34,910 nucleotides of DNA from Enterococcus plantarum (GCF_001730295.1 NZ_MIKA01000016.1:1-34910); one strand, 5' to 3'; positions 21,880-31,169 are shown, counted from the stretch's first letter. Notes: generated from the letters alone by a model not told the origin. Translations and numbers: made by a program.

Positions 21880-24270
21880 CTACTTATCAATAGAAACAGC
21901 CATTTTATTTGGGCTATAAGAAAGTGCTAAAGTTCCTTCACTTACCCACATCGTTCCATAAATTGGATCTGTCACATGGAAACTATTTCCATCAAAACCA
22001 GTCACTAACCAAACATGTAAATTAGCAACTTTTAAAGAACCATAATACGTACCGTCTATTCTAGGTGCCGCTAAATAAGGGTAGGTTCCCCAAACGACAA
22101 TTGGATTTCCTTTCATCAATTCTTCTTTGAATTGACCTGTATCAACACCACTGATATCTCTTGAATTAGGTGCATATCGTTTAGCATATGGTGTAAAGGC
22201 TCTTGGATAAATCGTGTGGAAGCCGTATTTATCTGTTGGGCTTCCATTAAACCCTTCATGCGGATTTCCCCAAGAAGGAACTTTAGGAACCGCATTGGTC
22301 ACTTGATGCACATTCTGTCCATGTGTAGCCCCTAAATATTCTAATGCCATGTATAAAGAAAATTCTTCACAGCCGTTCGGATACCCCATGGTCATTTGAT
22401 TATAGTATGGAACATCCATAAATGTTTTTTGTCCTTTATTTGTTGCTGTTACGATATTTTTTCCTGCTGTCACATAGCCGTAAGGTGTTTCTAAAATAGG
22501 ATAACCATTCTTATCTAATACTCTTCGTTTAACATTGATCACTGTTCCAGCAGCGATATCATTGCCTCTTCTTAGTGATCTATCTGTATAGTAGTGTCTT
22601 GTTTTCAGTTCGATTCGTTTGGGCGCATCCATGTAATAGTTTCCCAATCCAGAAGGAGCTTTTTTATAATTATTTGAAATTGTTGGCCCTTTAGACATTT
22701 TTTTGACTAAGACAATATCAAATGCTTCCATTCTAAAACGGTAACCAGACGTACCACTGATACCCGCATTTTTATTCCAACCTAACCAACCAAAGTATTC
22801 TGCATGTGTTCGATAATAAACATCAAAATGTTTAGCTAGTTCCCCAGTTAAACGAACATCGTATGCTTCAATTCGTTTCGACTCACCTGTTGTTCCACTT
22901 AATTGATTGTTAGAAACATAATTTTGCCAGCCTTTGTCTTGCACATGGCTTCTATATTCAATTCCACCAGTAACTGGAGCATTCTCAACTCTTATTTTGA
23001 TTGCTTCTACTCGCTTACTTTGTCCCATCGAACCATTTGTTTGACCATTTTTGCTTGGAGGTTGCCAACCTTTGTCTTGTACATGACTTTGATAAACGAT
23101 GTCAGGTTGCTTAAATTTTACAAAATACTTAGTTTTAGCCCCTGGAATTGTCAGACCTTTTTTTACTAATTTAACTTCTATTGATTCTAACTGATAGCTA
23201 AAGCCTGATGTTCCTGCATTTTGGCCATTACTTGCCCAATCTAACCAACCGAAATTTTTTGCATGCACACGATAATAGACATCAAAATGCTTTGCAAGCT
23301 CGCCCGTTAGGCGAATACTTAATGCTTCCATTCGTTTTGATTGCTTCATCGTTCCTGTAATTTCGTTATTAGAAACGTAATTTTGCCAACCGATGTCTTG
23401 TACATGACTTCTATATTCGATTCCACCGGTAACAGGTAAGTTATTAACTGCTATTTTCATAGCTTCCATTCGTTTTGATTGACCCTTTGTACCACTCATT
23501 TGTCCATTTGATTTTATATCTTGCCAGCCAATATCTTGTACATGGCTTTGATAATTTACATTTGGCTTTTTATATTGTACTGAAGGACGTTTTGTAGAGC
23601 CTGGTGCTGCTTGACCTTTTTCTTTTAATTGAATTTGAATTCCTTCAATTTGATATGAAAAAGCCATAGTTCCGGCACTTTGTCCATTTACTGCCCAATC
23701 TAGCCAACCAAAATTTTGAACTTGAACTCTATAATAAATATCATAGTTCGCTTTTAACGAATCCGTCAGTTGAATTTGAATTGCTTCTAATCTTTTACCT
23801 GCTATTCCACTGATTTCGTTAGCGGAAACATAATTTTGCCACCCAACATCTGATACATGTGCACGGTATTGGATACCACTTGCAGTTGGTTCTATTCCTT
23901 CGATTCCAATTTTAATCGCTTCAATTCTTTTATTTGGAAAAGAACTGCTTCCACCATTTGCTTGACCTACTTGCCAACCTATTTTTTCATTATAGATTGA
24001 ATAGGATAACTTTGGCTGTTCGCTTCTTAACTCGGTTGTTTCTGTAGTATCTGTTGTTATTCTTTTTTCAGCGCTTTCATTACTACTTGAATCCAATTCG
24101 CTTGATTGTACTTCAGTATTTTCTATTACCTTTTCTGAACTTTGTTCAATGAATTGACTTTCACTTGTATTTTCAGAATTATTTACTTTATCCTCTGCTA
24201 ATACCAAAGTTGGCATAACCATTAAACTCGTCATAATACCAACTAACAAATAACCTAAATTCTTTTTCAA
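21880..24270 (-). CDS. Secreted ChW-repeat protein with C39-family cysteine peptidase domain
   Basis: A 796-aa exported protein. Residues 1-26 are a signal peptide (cleavage near VLA-ED), followed by a Ser/Thr/Glu-rich linker (27-87). Nine ChW (hydrophobic-Trp) repeats follow (88-525), marked by Gly-Trp at W99, W144, W189, W249, W295, W342, W402, W448 and W495. An SH3-like segment comes next (about 545-610), resembling DUF5776-type wall-binding modules. The C-terminal domain (616-796) is of the Peptidase_C39_2 type, with Cys634 in PNGCEEF, His752 in LHVWLVTG and Asp768 in VTDP as the likely catalytic triad. The start codon is TTG, well placed after a GGGGTGG ribosome binding site. No LPXTG motif or membrane anchor is present, so attachment is probably through the repeats. 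The target peptide is unknown; peptidoglycan cross-bridge or a surface protein is plausible. Confidence 0.85.
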   Translation of the reverse strand: MKKNLGYLLVGIMTSLMVMPTLVLAEDKVNNSENTSESQFIEQSSEKVIENTEVQSSELDSSSNESAEKRITTDTTETTELRSEQPKLSYSIYNEKIGWQVGQANGGSSSFPNKRIEAIKIGIEGIEPTASGIQYRAHVSDVGWQNYVSANEISGIAGKRLEAIQIQLTDSLKANYDIYYRVQVQNFGWLDWAVNGQSAGTMAFSYQIEGIQIQLKEKGQAAPGSTKRPSVQYKKPNVNYQSHVQDIGWQDIKSNGQMSGTKGQSKRMEAMKIAVNNLPVTGGIEYRSHVQDIGWQNYVSNNEITGTMKQSKRMEALSIRLTGELAKHFDVYYRVHAKNFGWLDWASNGQNAGTSGFSYQLESIEVKLVKKGLTIPGAKTKYFVKFKQPDIVYQSHVQDKGWQPPSKNGQTNGSMGQSKRVEAIKIRVENAPVTGGIEYRSHVQDKGWQNYVSNNQLSGTTGESKRIEAYDVRLTGELAKHFDVYYRTHAEYFGWLGWNKNAGISGTSGYRFRMEAFDIVLVKKMSKGPTISNNYKKAPSGLGNYYMDAPKRIELKTRHYYTDRSLRRGNDIAAGTVINVKRRVLDKNGYPILETPYGYVTAGKNIVTATNKGQKTFMDVPYYNQMTMGYPNGCEEFSLYMALEYLGATHGQNVHQVTNAVPKVPSWGNPHEGFNGSPTDKYGFHTIYPRAFTPYAKRYAPNSRDISGVDTGQFKEELMKGNPIVVWGTYPYLAAPRIDGTYYGSLKVANLHVWLVTGFDGNSFHVTDPIYGTMWVSEGTLALSYSPNKMAVSIDK
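22696..24009 (-). repeat. Nine ChW repeats arranged as three triads
   Basis: The Gly-Trp marker spacing is 45, 45, 60, 46, 47, 60, 46, 47 residues, a higher-order period of about 150 residues. Within each triad, unit A has HVQDxGWQ, unit B has GIEYRSHVQDxGWQNYVSNN, and unit C has DVYYRxHAxxFGWLxW. Triads 2 (about 23122-23580) and 3 (about 22696-23121) are much more alike than triad 1 (about 23581-24009). Confidence 0.85.
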
Positions 24271-24300
24271 TTATTCCACCCCTTATAGTTGAATAATTTA

Positions 24301-24329
24301 ATTGTAGCAAAGTTATTTCTTTTTGTCCA
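24301..24329 (-). promoter_or_regulatory. Sigma-A promoter of the ChW-C39 operon
   Basis: On the minus strand TGGACA (plus 24324-24329), a 17-base spacer and TACAAT (plus 24301-24306) with TG at the extended -10 position, about 30 bases upstream of the TTG start. Confidence 0.8.
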
Positions 24330-24369
24330 CAATCTCTAAAAGACTATTTGTAATCTATTTGAAACAATT

Positions 24370-24421
24370 AAAAAATAGAAAATAATGCAAAATCTAAAAA
24401 TAAATTTGCATTATTCTCTAT
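24370..24421 (-). terminator. Terminator of the LicD-to-flippase polysaccharide operon
   Basis: On the minus strand a 17-bp stem with one G-U pair (arms at plus 24405-24421 and 24375-24391) has a 13-base loop and is followed by Us. It starts 33 bases after the flippase stop. Confidence 0.88.
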
Positions 24422-24454
24422 TGAATTTAGCGAACGACTTATAGTCATTCATTA

Positions 24455-25879
24455 CTAAGTTCCCTTTAGTAACCTCCGAAACTCTCTTAAACTTCTTGTT
24501 ATTTTTTTGTAACTAAATAAAAGATATATTAAATAACATACTCCATAAACCGCAGTGCTTACAAAACTTCCTCCGAATAATACGTTACTAAGTATAAACA
24601 AAATAGTTAAAAGAGTTTCAAAAATCATCGATTTTTTAATATGGATATTCATCGATTTACACAAGAAAAATTCTGCAAAATTACAACGGAAAGCTAAACT
24701 TATCAATATAAGTCCAACTGCCCAAGTCAAGTTGCCTAGACCAAAAATAATTATAATTGATAAAATTAACGATAATGATAAGGTTGTCACATTAACAAAT
24801 AAAATCGTTTTTTCTTTTCTTAATGTTTTTAGATAGGTATTGATCAGTAAGGACATTCTACCTTCATAAATGATGATTGGGAATAATATTCCCATGAATT
24901 TCAAGCTCTCTGCATAATCAGGAAGCCATAATGAAAGTACAAATTTAGCAGGAACATAAAATAGCAAAATCGCATAGGTGATTGGCACAAACAAGTCTCT
25001 TAAAGTAACAAACAAAGCTGGCAATTTTTGCTGATTCGTTCTCCTTAATAACGGAAACATAACTACTCCAACTGCATTAACAAATGTTAAAAACATATTG
25101 GAAATACTAAGCGTAAACGATAATTTACCAAAAGTTTCAATCGTCCATTTCTTTTCTACAAAGAAGCGAATCGTCCCAATAATTAGCATACTTGCAACAC
25201 TACTAAGCATTAATTTACTACCAATGTTGATATTATCGACTATTTCAGGCAAGATTTTTTTTAAACTCACTATTTTCAAGTTCAGCATATCTCTGATTCG
25301 ATACATTCCCCAAATCGTCATGATCAATCTAGAAAGAATATCCATAACGATTAGCCAGAAAAAGTTACGTCCTCCTAAAAGGAAATAACCGCCAATCAAC
25401 ATTACATATAGATATCGATCACTTCTAGATAACTGCGCATACTCTTTAATACGATTCGTAGATTGGAAAATATACAAAATAAAGGTTTTAGCTATCGTTA
25501 CTAATGAAACAACTGCAGTGAGCAGTATAATCACCATCTTATTTCCTGGAGTCATGAAAAACAGTGCCCAAAAAATTACAAGCGAGGAAACAATGCACTC
25601 AAAAATAGCTAAATACCAAAACTGAGACCCTAAATTTCTTTTGTCAAGCTCCTCATATTCTTCTCCACCAATTTTTAAATAAATACCGTCGATCCAACCT
25701 AAGTGAAAAAAACCGACATATGAAGAATAAAATACATACAATTGCCAATAACCGTATTCTCTAACCCCTAAAAGTTTAGGTACAAATAGGTTTAAAAGAA
25801 TTGAGATACCCAAAGTAGCAAAATTAGCCGCAACTGTATAATATAAATTTTTTATGACTGATTTAGCTTTTTCATTCAT
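24455..25879 (-). CDS. Wzx-like polysaccharide flippase
   Basis: A polytopic membrane protein (474 aa from the chosen start) with twelve to fourteen hydrophobic helices. It has the N-terminal arrangement of the MATE/Wzx (PST) superfamily, with LFVPKLLGVREYGYWQLYVFYSSYVGFFHLGWIDG as the landmark around residues 35-68. Such proteins move undecaprenyl-linked oligosaccharides across the membrane. The ATG at 25879 is preferred over one seven codons upstream because a GAGGGA ribosome binding site precedes it. It is the last gene of the operon and is followed by a strong terminator. The gap from the preceding gene is about 70 bases with no terminator. The partner Wzy-like protein is four genes earlier in the transcript. 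Confidence 0.88.
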   Translation of the reverse strand: MNEKAKSVIKNLYYTVAANFATLGISILLNLFVPKLLGVREYGYWQLYVFYSSYVGFFHLGWIDGIYLKIGGEEYEELDKRNLGSQFWYLAIFECIVSSLVIFWALFFMTPGNKMVIILLTAVVSLVTIAKTFILYIFQSTNRIKEYAQLSRSDRYLYVMLIGGYFLLGGRNFFWLIVMDILSRLIMTIWGMYRIRDMLNLKIVSLKKILPEIVDNINIGSKLMLSSVASMLIIGTIRFFVEKKWTIETFGKLSFTLSISNMFLTFVNAVGVVMFPLLRRTNQQKLPALFVTLRDLFVPITYAILLFYVPAKFVLSLWLPDYAESLKFMGILFPIIIYEGRMSLLINTYLKTLRKEKTILFVNVTTLSLSLILSIIIIFGLGNLTWAVGLILISLAFRCNFAEFFLCKSMNIHIKKSMIFETLLTILFILSNVLFGGSFVSTAVYGVCYLIYLLFSYKKITRSLREFRRLLKGT

Positions 25880-25949
25880 GATAGGTCCCTCGAATTTCAT
25901 TATTTATTTTCACAATTAAAATTGTCATTTAACAGAAAAAACATCTGGT

Positions 25950-26870
25950 CTATTTCAAAAAAAAGTTGTTAAACCAACCTTCAAATTTATATTTCTCCAT
26001 CACCGTTTCTGGAATAGTTACGCTAGGTATTTTTAGGAAGCCTAGAATTTCATTTTTATTACTCTCATTAAGCAAAAATATATTTTCAGGTGCATAAAAA
26101 TCCATATCTTGGACACTTGTGTTGTTCGTTATTAGTTTCTTTTTCAGAAACATCGCTTCAATCGGTCGCAAGGAAAGACCGTATTGGTCATTTTGAACAA
26201 TATCTAATACTGCTGTTGTATTCCCTTCATAATTAATCAACTCTTCATATGAAATAGGCTCTTTATAATCATAATCAGAACGAGAATTTTTAGATGAATT
26301 TACTACATAAATGAAAGGTTTTAATTTCTTACTAATGAAATACTGCTCTAGTTCTAATAATAAATTTAAGCGGCCTTTGTCGACACCAATAAAACAAATA
26401 TCGGAAAGATACGTAGGATCACTCTTATAAACAATTAATTTTGACTGATCAATAAACTGATTATTATGATTTAATCCATATTTTTTACAATCATCCTTGT
26501 CAAAAGACCATAATTCACAATTCAAATCAGCAAAAAAATGAACTGGCGTATCTTTAGATACTGGATTGCTGTACCAAACAACAATTCTAATAGATGGAAA
26601 TTTCTTATTCAAGTACTTAATTACAGGTCGTGAGAAGAAATGGGAGTTTAATAAAACAAAATCAATCTCTTCCAATTTTTTTTTCCAATCTCCATAAAAG
26701 AAAGAGGCAGACTGTAAATTCATTTTTTTATCTAAATAATTCATTACTTTAACACCCAAAGTTCGCTTATCGAAATACTTTTCTACGTGTATGCCCAAAT
26801 CTTGTGCATCGCTTGAAAATAGCACTGATTTTTCATCTAAAGTAATAATCATCATTCGGCTATAATCCAA
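25950..26870 (-). CDS. GT-B-like glycosyltransferase of the polysaccharide operon
   Basis: A soluble 306-aa protein with a Rossmann-like N-terminal half and a C-terminal segment (QYGLSLRPIEAMFLKKKLITNN, around residues 228-249; the Arg-Pro-x-Glu-Ala core is the useful part). This segment resembles the nucleotide-sugar donor site of GT-B glycosyltransferases and the LPS-core/CgeB-like group. The donor and acceptor sugars are unknown. Translation probably begins at TTG (26870), which sits 9 bases after an AGGGGG ribosome binding site; the ATG pair five codons further has no ribosome binding site of its own. It starts 14 bases after the LicD gene ends. The family call is moderate because the N-terminal half lacks a motif I can name. 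Confidence 0.65.
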   Translation of the reverse strand: MDYSRMMIITLDEKSVLFSSDAQDLGIHVEKYFDKRTLGVKVMNYLDKKMNLQSASFFYGDWKKKLEEIDFVLLNSHFFSRPVIKYLNKKFPSIRIVVWYSNPVSKDTPVHFFADLNCELWSFDKDDCKKYGLNHNNQFIDQSKLIVYKSDPTYLSDICFIGVDKGRLNLLLELEQYFISKKLKPFIYVVNSSKNSRSDYDYKEPISYEELINYEGNTTAVLDIVQNDQYGLSLRPIEAMFLKKKLITNNTSVQDMDFYAPENIFLLNESNKNEILGFLKIPSVTIPETVMEKYKFEGWFNNFFLK

Positions 26871-26884
26871 TGATTTTTGCCCCC

Positions 26885-27718
26885 TTAGTTAACTTCTTTC
26901 CAATAAAACGTATATGGATGATGCGTAACTCGCTCTGATTCTGGTGGTAATTGCATATAGTCATCATAACGCAACGTTAAAAACTTTTCACGGTCTTTTA
27001 TAGCGCGAACCGTTTTCCCTGCAAATTGTACATCTTCGTAATGTTCAAACCACTCTGTAGGAAAAACGCCCCATTCTTCGTCAACGAATTCAATATAACC
27101 ACATATAGGTGTTTCAGCAATAGGATACTTACTCATTTCTCCCATTAGTAACTTTTTCCAATGTTTATAATCCCCTTGTTTCATCAACTTACGGTGCTTC
27201 GGATAGTGTAAGATTCTCTTCCCGTAAGCTTTCCATCTTGTCTTCGAAATTGCATATGAAGCATTTAATGTTCCTATCATATTATCAAAGTACAAGCTAC
27301 ATTTTTCACCAAACGCCTTTCTAACAGAGTCATCTGATGGAAAACCATCTATTGGAAAAATGTCTACAAAAACCCCTAAATCTGGATCTTCACTATGATA
27401 AAATTGTGTTGTTTTCACGCAAGTTCTCTTATCAACCAATTTCGCAAATGGATAGCGATACTTTTCTCTGGTTTCCAAACTCAATAATAAATAGGTTTCA
27501 TCGTTTGCCAATAATTTTATTAGACGATCATAGTTCGGACGAGTCAGCACAATATCTAAATCATCATCCCAAGGAATATAACCTTGGTGTCGTTCTGACC
27601 CAATCAAACTACCATAATAAATCGAATAGTCAATATCATTCTTCCGACAAATGTCATCGATGTGTACGAGGATCTCGACACTAACGTCTTGAATTTCCTT
27701 AATATTTAGTTCTTTCAT
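26885..27718 (-). CDS. LicD-family phosphotransferase (second of two)
   Basis: A predicted nucleotidyltransferase-fold enzyme that transfers a phospho-alcohol (phosphocholine in pneumococcus, ribitol phosphate in FKRP/fukutin-type relatives) from a CDP donor to a glycan. The 277-aa protein has the LicD hallmark GSLIGSERHQGYIPWDDDLD across residues 36-55, with the metal-binding Asp residues at 51-53 and 55. A second landmark is GVFVDIFPIDGFP near residue 115. It overlaps the preceding Wzy-like gene by 4 bases (ATGA) and precedes the GT-B-like gene by 14. Choline-pathway genes (licA/B/C) are absent here, so the donor is more likely a CDP-alditol made by the TarI/SDR pair upstream. That is inference. 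Confidence 0.88.
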   Translation of the reverse strand: MKELNIKEIQDVSVEILVHIDDICRKNDIDYSIYYGSLIGSERHQGYIPWDDDLDIVLTRPNYDRLIKLLANDETYLLLSLETREKYRYPFAKLVDKRTCVKTTQFYHSEDPDLGVFVDIFPIDGFPSDDSVRKAFGEKCSLYFDNMIGTLNASYAISKTRWKAYGKRILHYPKHRKLMKQGDYKHWKKLLMGEMSKYPIAETPICGYIEFVDEEWGVFPTEWFEHYEDVQFAGKTVRAIKDREKFLTLRYDDYMQLPPESERVTHHPYTFYWKEVN

Positions 27719-29088
27719 AACTTTATTTCACTCGTTTCCTTCTCGTTTTTTGAATTCAACCTGCCAATGTATAGAAAGAACATCATTGCACCTAATCTAT
27801 TTACCAAAACGATATCAGTAATCAAACACGCTGAGATTAAAATCGTCAATACGATCAAACTTTGAAATAAGTATTCTTTATAGTTCCTTGTATTCATTTT
27901 AAATAGTGTAATTAATGTTTTGATCATATTATATAAAACGAATAGAATAAATGGAATCGTTCCTAAAACACCGGTTGTTGCTAATAAAAAGAAGAAAAAG
28001 TTATGTGGCGTTTGTTCTTTTTGGGAAATCCACGTGTTTGGTAAATTTTTCTGTGCATAAGGAAGTATCCCTTTTGGAGAAGTTCCGATTACTGGTGTGC
28101 TCTCAAAAATCTCAATGGCACTATTCCAAAGTTTGAATCTACTATTAGAAATATCCGAATCTTCACCCGTATCTGGACGGTCCAAAGAAATATTGTCTTG
28201 GTCGTTGCTTTTAATCACAATTACTTTACTTACTGCTTTAGCTGACACTAGTGATACTTTTTGTGTCACTTCCATTGTAAGGTAAAGTCCTACAACAGCT
28301 ACCACGGTAAGAACAGATGAAATAACCAATCTTTTTAGTAGCACAGTCGTTCTTTTACTGTAGTAGCTATAAAAGAATACCCATACAACTGTAATGCCTA
28401 GAATTTCTACAGTTGCTGTTCTTGAGCCTGAAAGGACAACGAAGAAAAATTCAAAAATAATACTTGCAATCAAAATGCCTTTATAAAGCTTTGATTTTGC
28501 TTCTTTGAAGAGATGTAAAGAAAAACAGATTGCAACTACTGAAATCGTTGCAGCGTAATTAGGATCTACAAAAACACCGTACAAGCGATTTTCAACAAAT
28601 CCCATGCGAATACCATAATAAAGTTTATCTAATGGTGCTGTGTATTTAAACTGGACAAAAAACATACCTAGAGAAATAATGACTAAAATCAACCAAGTGA
28701 AAACTAACACTTTTTCTACTAACTTAAACAAGTCTTTCTGATTTTTTTTTCCTAACTCATAAACAACGAAGAAAAAAAGGACTTCCCAAATTATTAACTT
28801 AAAATTGGCGACTAATCCTGTTGGCCCATTTACAATAGATGACACAATCATCACCAAAGTAAATAGCAATAATAATACACTTGGCCTCTGGCGTTTTTGA
28901 AACCAATCAACACCATTGCGGATAAGCAATAATCCTCCAACTAATGAAATAATAGTAAAAATAATACTATCAAATTTTGATGGAATAAGGCTATACGTAC
29001 TAATCATGCGTAAAATTAACATAAATTCCCAAACGAGGATAAAAGGTATTTCCACCTTATCAAGTATTTCATTCGCTTTTTTTATCAT
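27715..29088 (-). CDS. Wzy/O-antigen-ligase-like polysaccharide polymerase
   Basis: A polytopic membrane protein (457 aa) with about eleven to twelve hydrophobic helices and a large external loop. The loop region includes SRFKLWNSAIEIFESTPVIGTSPKGILPYAQ (around residues 310-340), followed by HNFFFFLLATTG. This is the signature area of the PF04932 (O-antigen ligase/Wzy) family, where Arg and His residues act in glycan transfer. It presumably polymerises or ligates lipid-linked repeat units outside the membrane, working with the Wzx-like flippase. A good AAGGAG ribosome binding site precedes the ATG. It overlaps the LicD gene that follows by 4 bases. Whether it polymerises or ligates cannot be decided from sequence. 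Confidence 0.87.
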   Translation of the reverse strand: MIKKANEILDKVEIPFILVWEFMLILRMISTYSLIPSKFDSIIFTIISLVGGLLLIRNGVDWFQKRQRPSVLLLLFTLVMIVSSIVNGPTGLVANFKLIIWEVLFFFVVYELGKKNQKDLFKLVEKVLVFTWLILVIISLGMFFVQFKYTAPLDKLYYGIRMGFVENRLYGVFVDPNYAATISVVAICFSLHLFKEAKSKLYKGILIASIIFEFFFVVLSGSRTATVEILGITVVWVFFYSYYSKRTTVLLKRLVISSVLTVVAVVGLYLTMEVTQKVSLVSAKAVSKVIVIKSNDQDNISLDRPDTGEDSDISNSRFKLWNSAIEIFESTPVIGTSPKGILPYAQKNLPNTWISQKEQTPHNFFFFLLATTGVLGTIPFILFVLYNMIKTLITLFKMNTRNYKEYLFQSLIVLTILISACLITDIVLVNRLGAMMFFLYIGRLNSKNEKETSEIKL

Positions 29089-29116
29089 TAACCCTGTCTC
29101 CTTAACTCAATAAAGT

Positions 29117-30106
29117 TTATTTATTTATTCTTCTGACCATTCCATTTTCTAAACGTGACATCAGTTTATAAAAATAAGGATGTATTCTTAGCGCAATCAT
29201 TGATAGTTTTCGTGGTTTAGTAAAGTAGTGGTTTTTTAGGACAAACATAAAATTCTTGCGTAAAAATTGAATGATTTCTTTTTGTGTTTTCTTTTCTTCT
29301 ATCCCTAATTCACCACTGTTCATCATCTTATCTAAAACAGTGAAATACGCCCAACAAACTCGTGTATGTGCAACATTCACTAGTTCTGGATATTTTTCTA
29401 AGACACGTGATTCATTCTCTTCCCACGCTTTGATCATATCCAGGTCTTTCATCGTAAAATGATTACTTGAAATGCTATTCTCTCGGTGATAATAATAGTA
29501 CTTTTGACTTGTATCAATAACTACCTTAGATGTCTCTTCCAATACATCTAAAATCACTGCAGCGTCTTCCGTGATCATTCCGACTGGATAACGAATATGC
29601 TTGAATATTTCTCTTTTATACAATTTATTCGTTGCACTTATGGTACTTAATTTTCCTTCAAACATGATTTTTGCTGCCCCAACCATATCAGTCACAAGAT
29701 ATTTTCGTTCTTTCACAACAGGTTCTTTTCCAGCATAAATATCTAGAAAACCAACCGTTGCTAAATCAGCCTTTTCATTTTTCAAGTTTGTATATAAAAG
29801 CTCATACATGTCCTCTGCAATATAATCATCACTGTCTACAAAACCGAGATAGCGACCTTTAGCAATTTCTATACCTGCATTTCTTGCAGCACTCAATCCA
29901 CCATTTTTTTGATGAATAACGATTACTCTTTGATCTATTTCAGCATAATCGTCACACATTTGACCGCAATTATCAGGTGACCCATCATCTACTAGAATTA
30001 GTTCAAAATCTTGGAATGTCTGATTCAAAATAGAGTTGACACATTTGTCTAAGTATTTTTCAACATTATATACTGGTACTATAATACTTATTTCAGGCAC
30101 TACCAT
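29117..30106 (-). CDS. Family 2 glycosyltransferase
   Basis: A cytoplasmic GT-A transferase (329 aa) acting on lipid-linked intermediates. It shows the GT2 motifs in order: ISIIVPVYNVEKYLDKCV (residues 6-23), ELILVDDGSPDNCG (about 35-48), NGGLSAARNAG (69-79) and the DxD-type FVDSDD (about 89-94) for metal and nucleotide sugar. The C-terminal part is basic and may touch the membrane. The start is 4 bases after a GAGGAG ribosome binding site and 1 base past the stop of the preceding SDR gene. Donor and acceptor are not predictable. Confidence 0.9.
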   Translation of the reverse strand: MVVPEISIIVPVYNVEKYLDKCVNSILNQTFQDFELILVDDGSPDNCGQMCDDYAEIDQRVIVIHQKNGGLSAARNAGIEIAKGRYLGFVDSDDYIAEDMYELLYTNLKNEKADLATVGFLDIYAGKEPVVKERKYLVTDMVGAAKIMFEGKLSTISATNKLYKREIFKHIRYPVGMITEDAAVILDVLEETSKVVIDTSQKYYYYHRENSISSNHFTMKDLDMIKAWEENESRVLEKYPELVNVAHTRVCWAYFTVLDKMMNSGELGIEEKKTQKEIIQFLRKNFMFVLKNHYFTKPRKLSMIALRIHPYFYKLMSRLENGMVRRINK

Positions 30107-30107
30107 T

Positions 30108-31160
30108 TCACTCCTCAGTTTTCATGATTCTAATTATTTGTTCCAATCCTTCATCCAAAGAATAAATAGGCTTCCATCCTAACGTTTCAATTTTCTTTGT
30201 ATCTAAAATTGCCTGCGTTGCTTTAGAATAACCTGCTGATTCACTTGAATCTGGAATCTCAAAAATAACTTTTGTCCCAGCGATTTCAGAAAGTTTGGTT
30301 GCTAATTCTCTTAACGTTAAATCAAATTCACTATTAGCAATGTTATAGGCTTCGCCGTTTTTACCATTGAGTAGTAAATATAACAAAGCATAGGCTGCAT
30401 CAGCTACATAACAATATGAATAGTACTGTGTTCCTTCACTCTTCAATACGATGTCTTCACCATTTACTGCATTTTTAATAAATTGAGAAGAAGCTTTTGA
30501 ATCTTCTGACAACATAGTAGGCCCAAAGATCCGACAAAGTCTTGGAATGACTACATCAATGCCGTATTGCTTTATATATGCTTGGCAAAGTGCTTCACTT
30601 GCACGTTTTCCTTCAGGGTAACCAGCCCTTAAAGTGTTGCAATCGATATAGCCACAATAGCTCTCATCAAATTTTTCAGTATCGCCTCTGTTTTCACCAT
30701 AAATTTCAACCGTTGAAAGAAACAACACACGCTCAACTTTGTTGTTAGAAGCATAATCAAGTACTTGCTCGGTCCCTTTTATATTCGTCATTATCGTATT
30801 GATTGGATCACTTACATAGGCTTTTGGATGCGTGTTACTTGCGCCATGGATGATAAAATCATAGTGAACATCAGATGATAAGGGTTCTAGTATATCTCCA
30901 ACAACTAAATGAAAATTGGGGCTCTCTTTATAGTTGATAAATCTTGATTCTAACTTATTTAGATTTCGTCCCATTGCATAAATAGAAATATTCAAATTTT
31001 GTTTTTCATTTATGGCCATTAAGCAGTCAATCAAAAAGGTACCGATCATTCCAGATGCACCCACAAAAAGTAATGATTTATTATTTAACTTTCCCCAGTC
31101 TAATGGATTTTGGATCACTTTTTCAACATCGTTTTGATAATCAAGATTTCTTGAAAACAT
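30108..31160 (-). CDS. Extended SDR, possible alditol-forming or nucleotide-sugar enzyme
   Basis: A 350-aa extended short-chain dehydrogenase with an NAD-binding GASGMIGT (residues 34-41), the FLSTVEIYG element around residue 150, and a Tyr-x3-Lys catalytic pair in GYPEGKR (about 180-186). The C-terminal half follows the UDP-glucuronate-decarboxylase/dTDP-glucose-dehydratase pattern. It sits 9 bases after the TarI/IspD-like gene. A cytidylyltransferase next to an SDR recalls systems that make CDP-alditols such as CDP-ribitol (Bcs1/Acs1 in Haemophilus, a fusion) and the CDP-arabinitol pairs of some pneumococcal capsules. A plausible role is therefore reduction of a CDP-pentulose, but a sugar epimerase or decarboxylase role is equally compatible with the sequence. 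Confidence 0.8.
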   Translation of the reverse strand: MFSRNLDYQNDVEKVIQNPLDWGKLNNKSLLFVGASGMIGTFLIDCLMAINEKQNLNISIYAMGRNLNKLESRFINYKESPNFHLVVGDILEPLSSDVHYDFIIHGASNTHPKAYVSDPINTIMTNIKGTEQVLDYASNNKVERVLFLSTVEIYGENRGDTEKFDESYCGYIDCNTLRAGYPEGKRASEALCQAYIKQYGIDVVIPRLCRIFGPTMLSEDSKASSQFIKNAVNGEDIVLKSEGTQYYSYCYVADAAYALLYLLLNGKNGEAYNIANSEFDLTLRELATKLSEIAGTKVIFEIPDSSESAGYSKATQAILDTKKIETLGWKPIYSLDEGLEQIIRIMKTEE

Positions 31161-31169
31161 ATTATTCTC

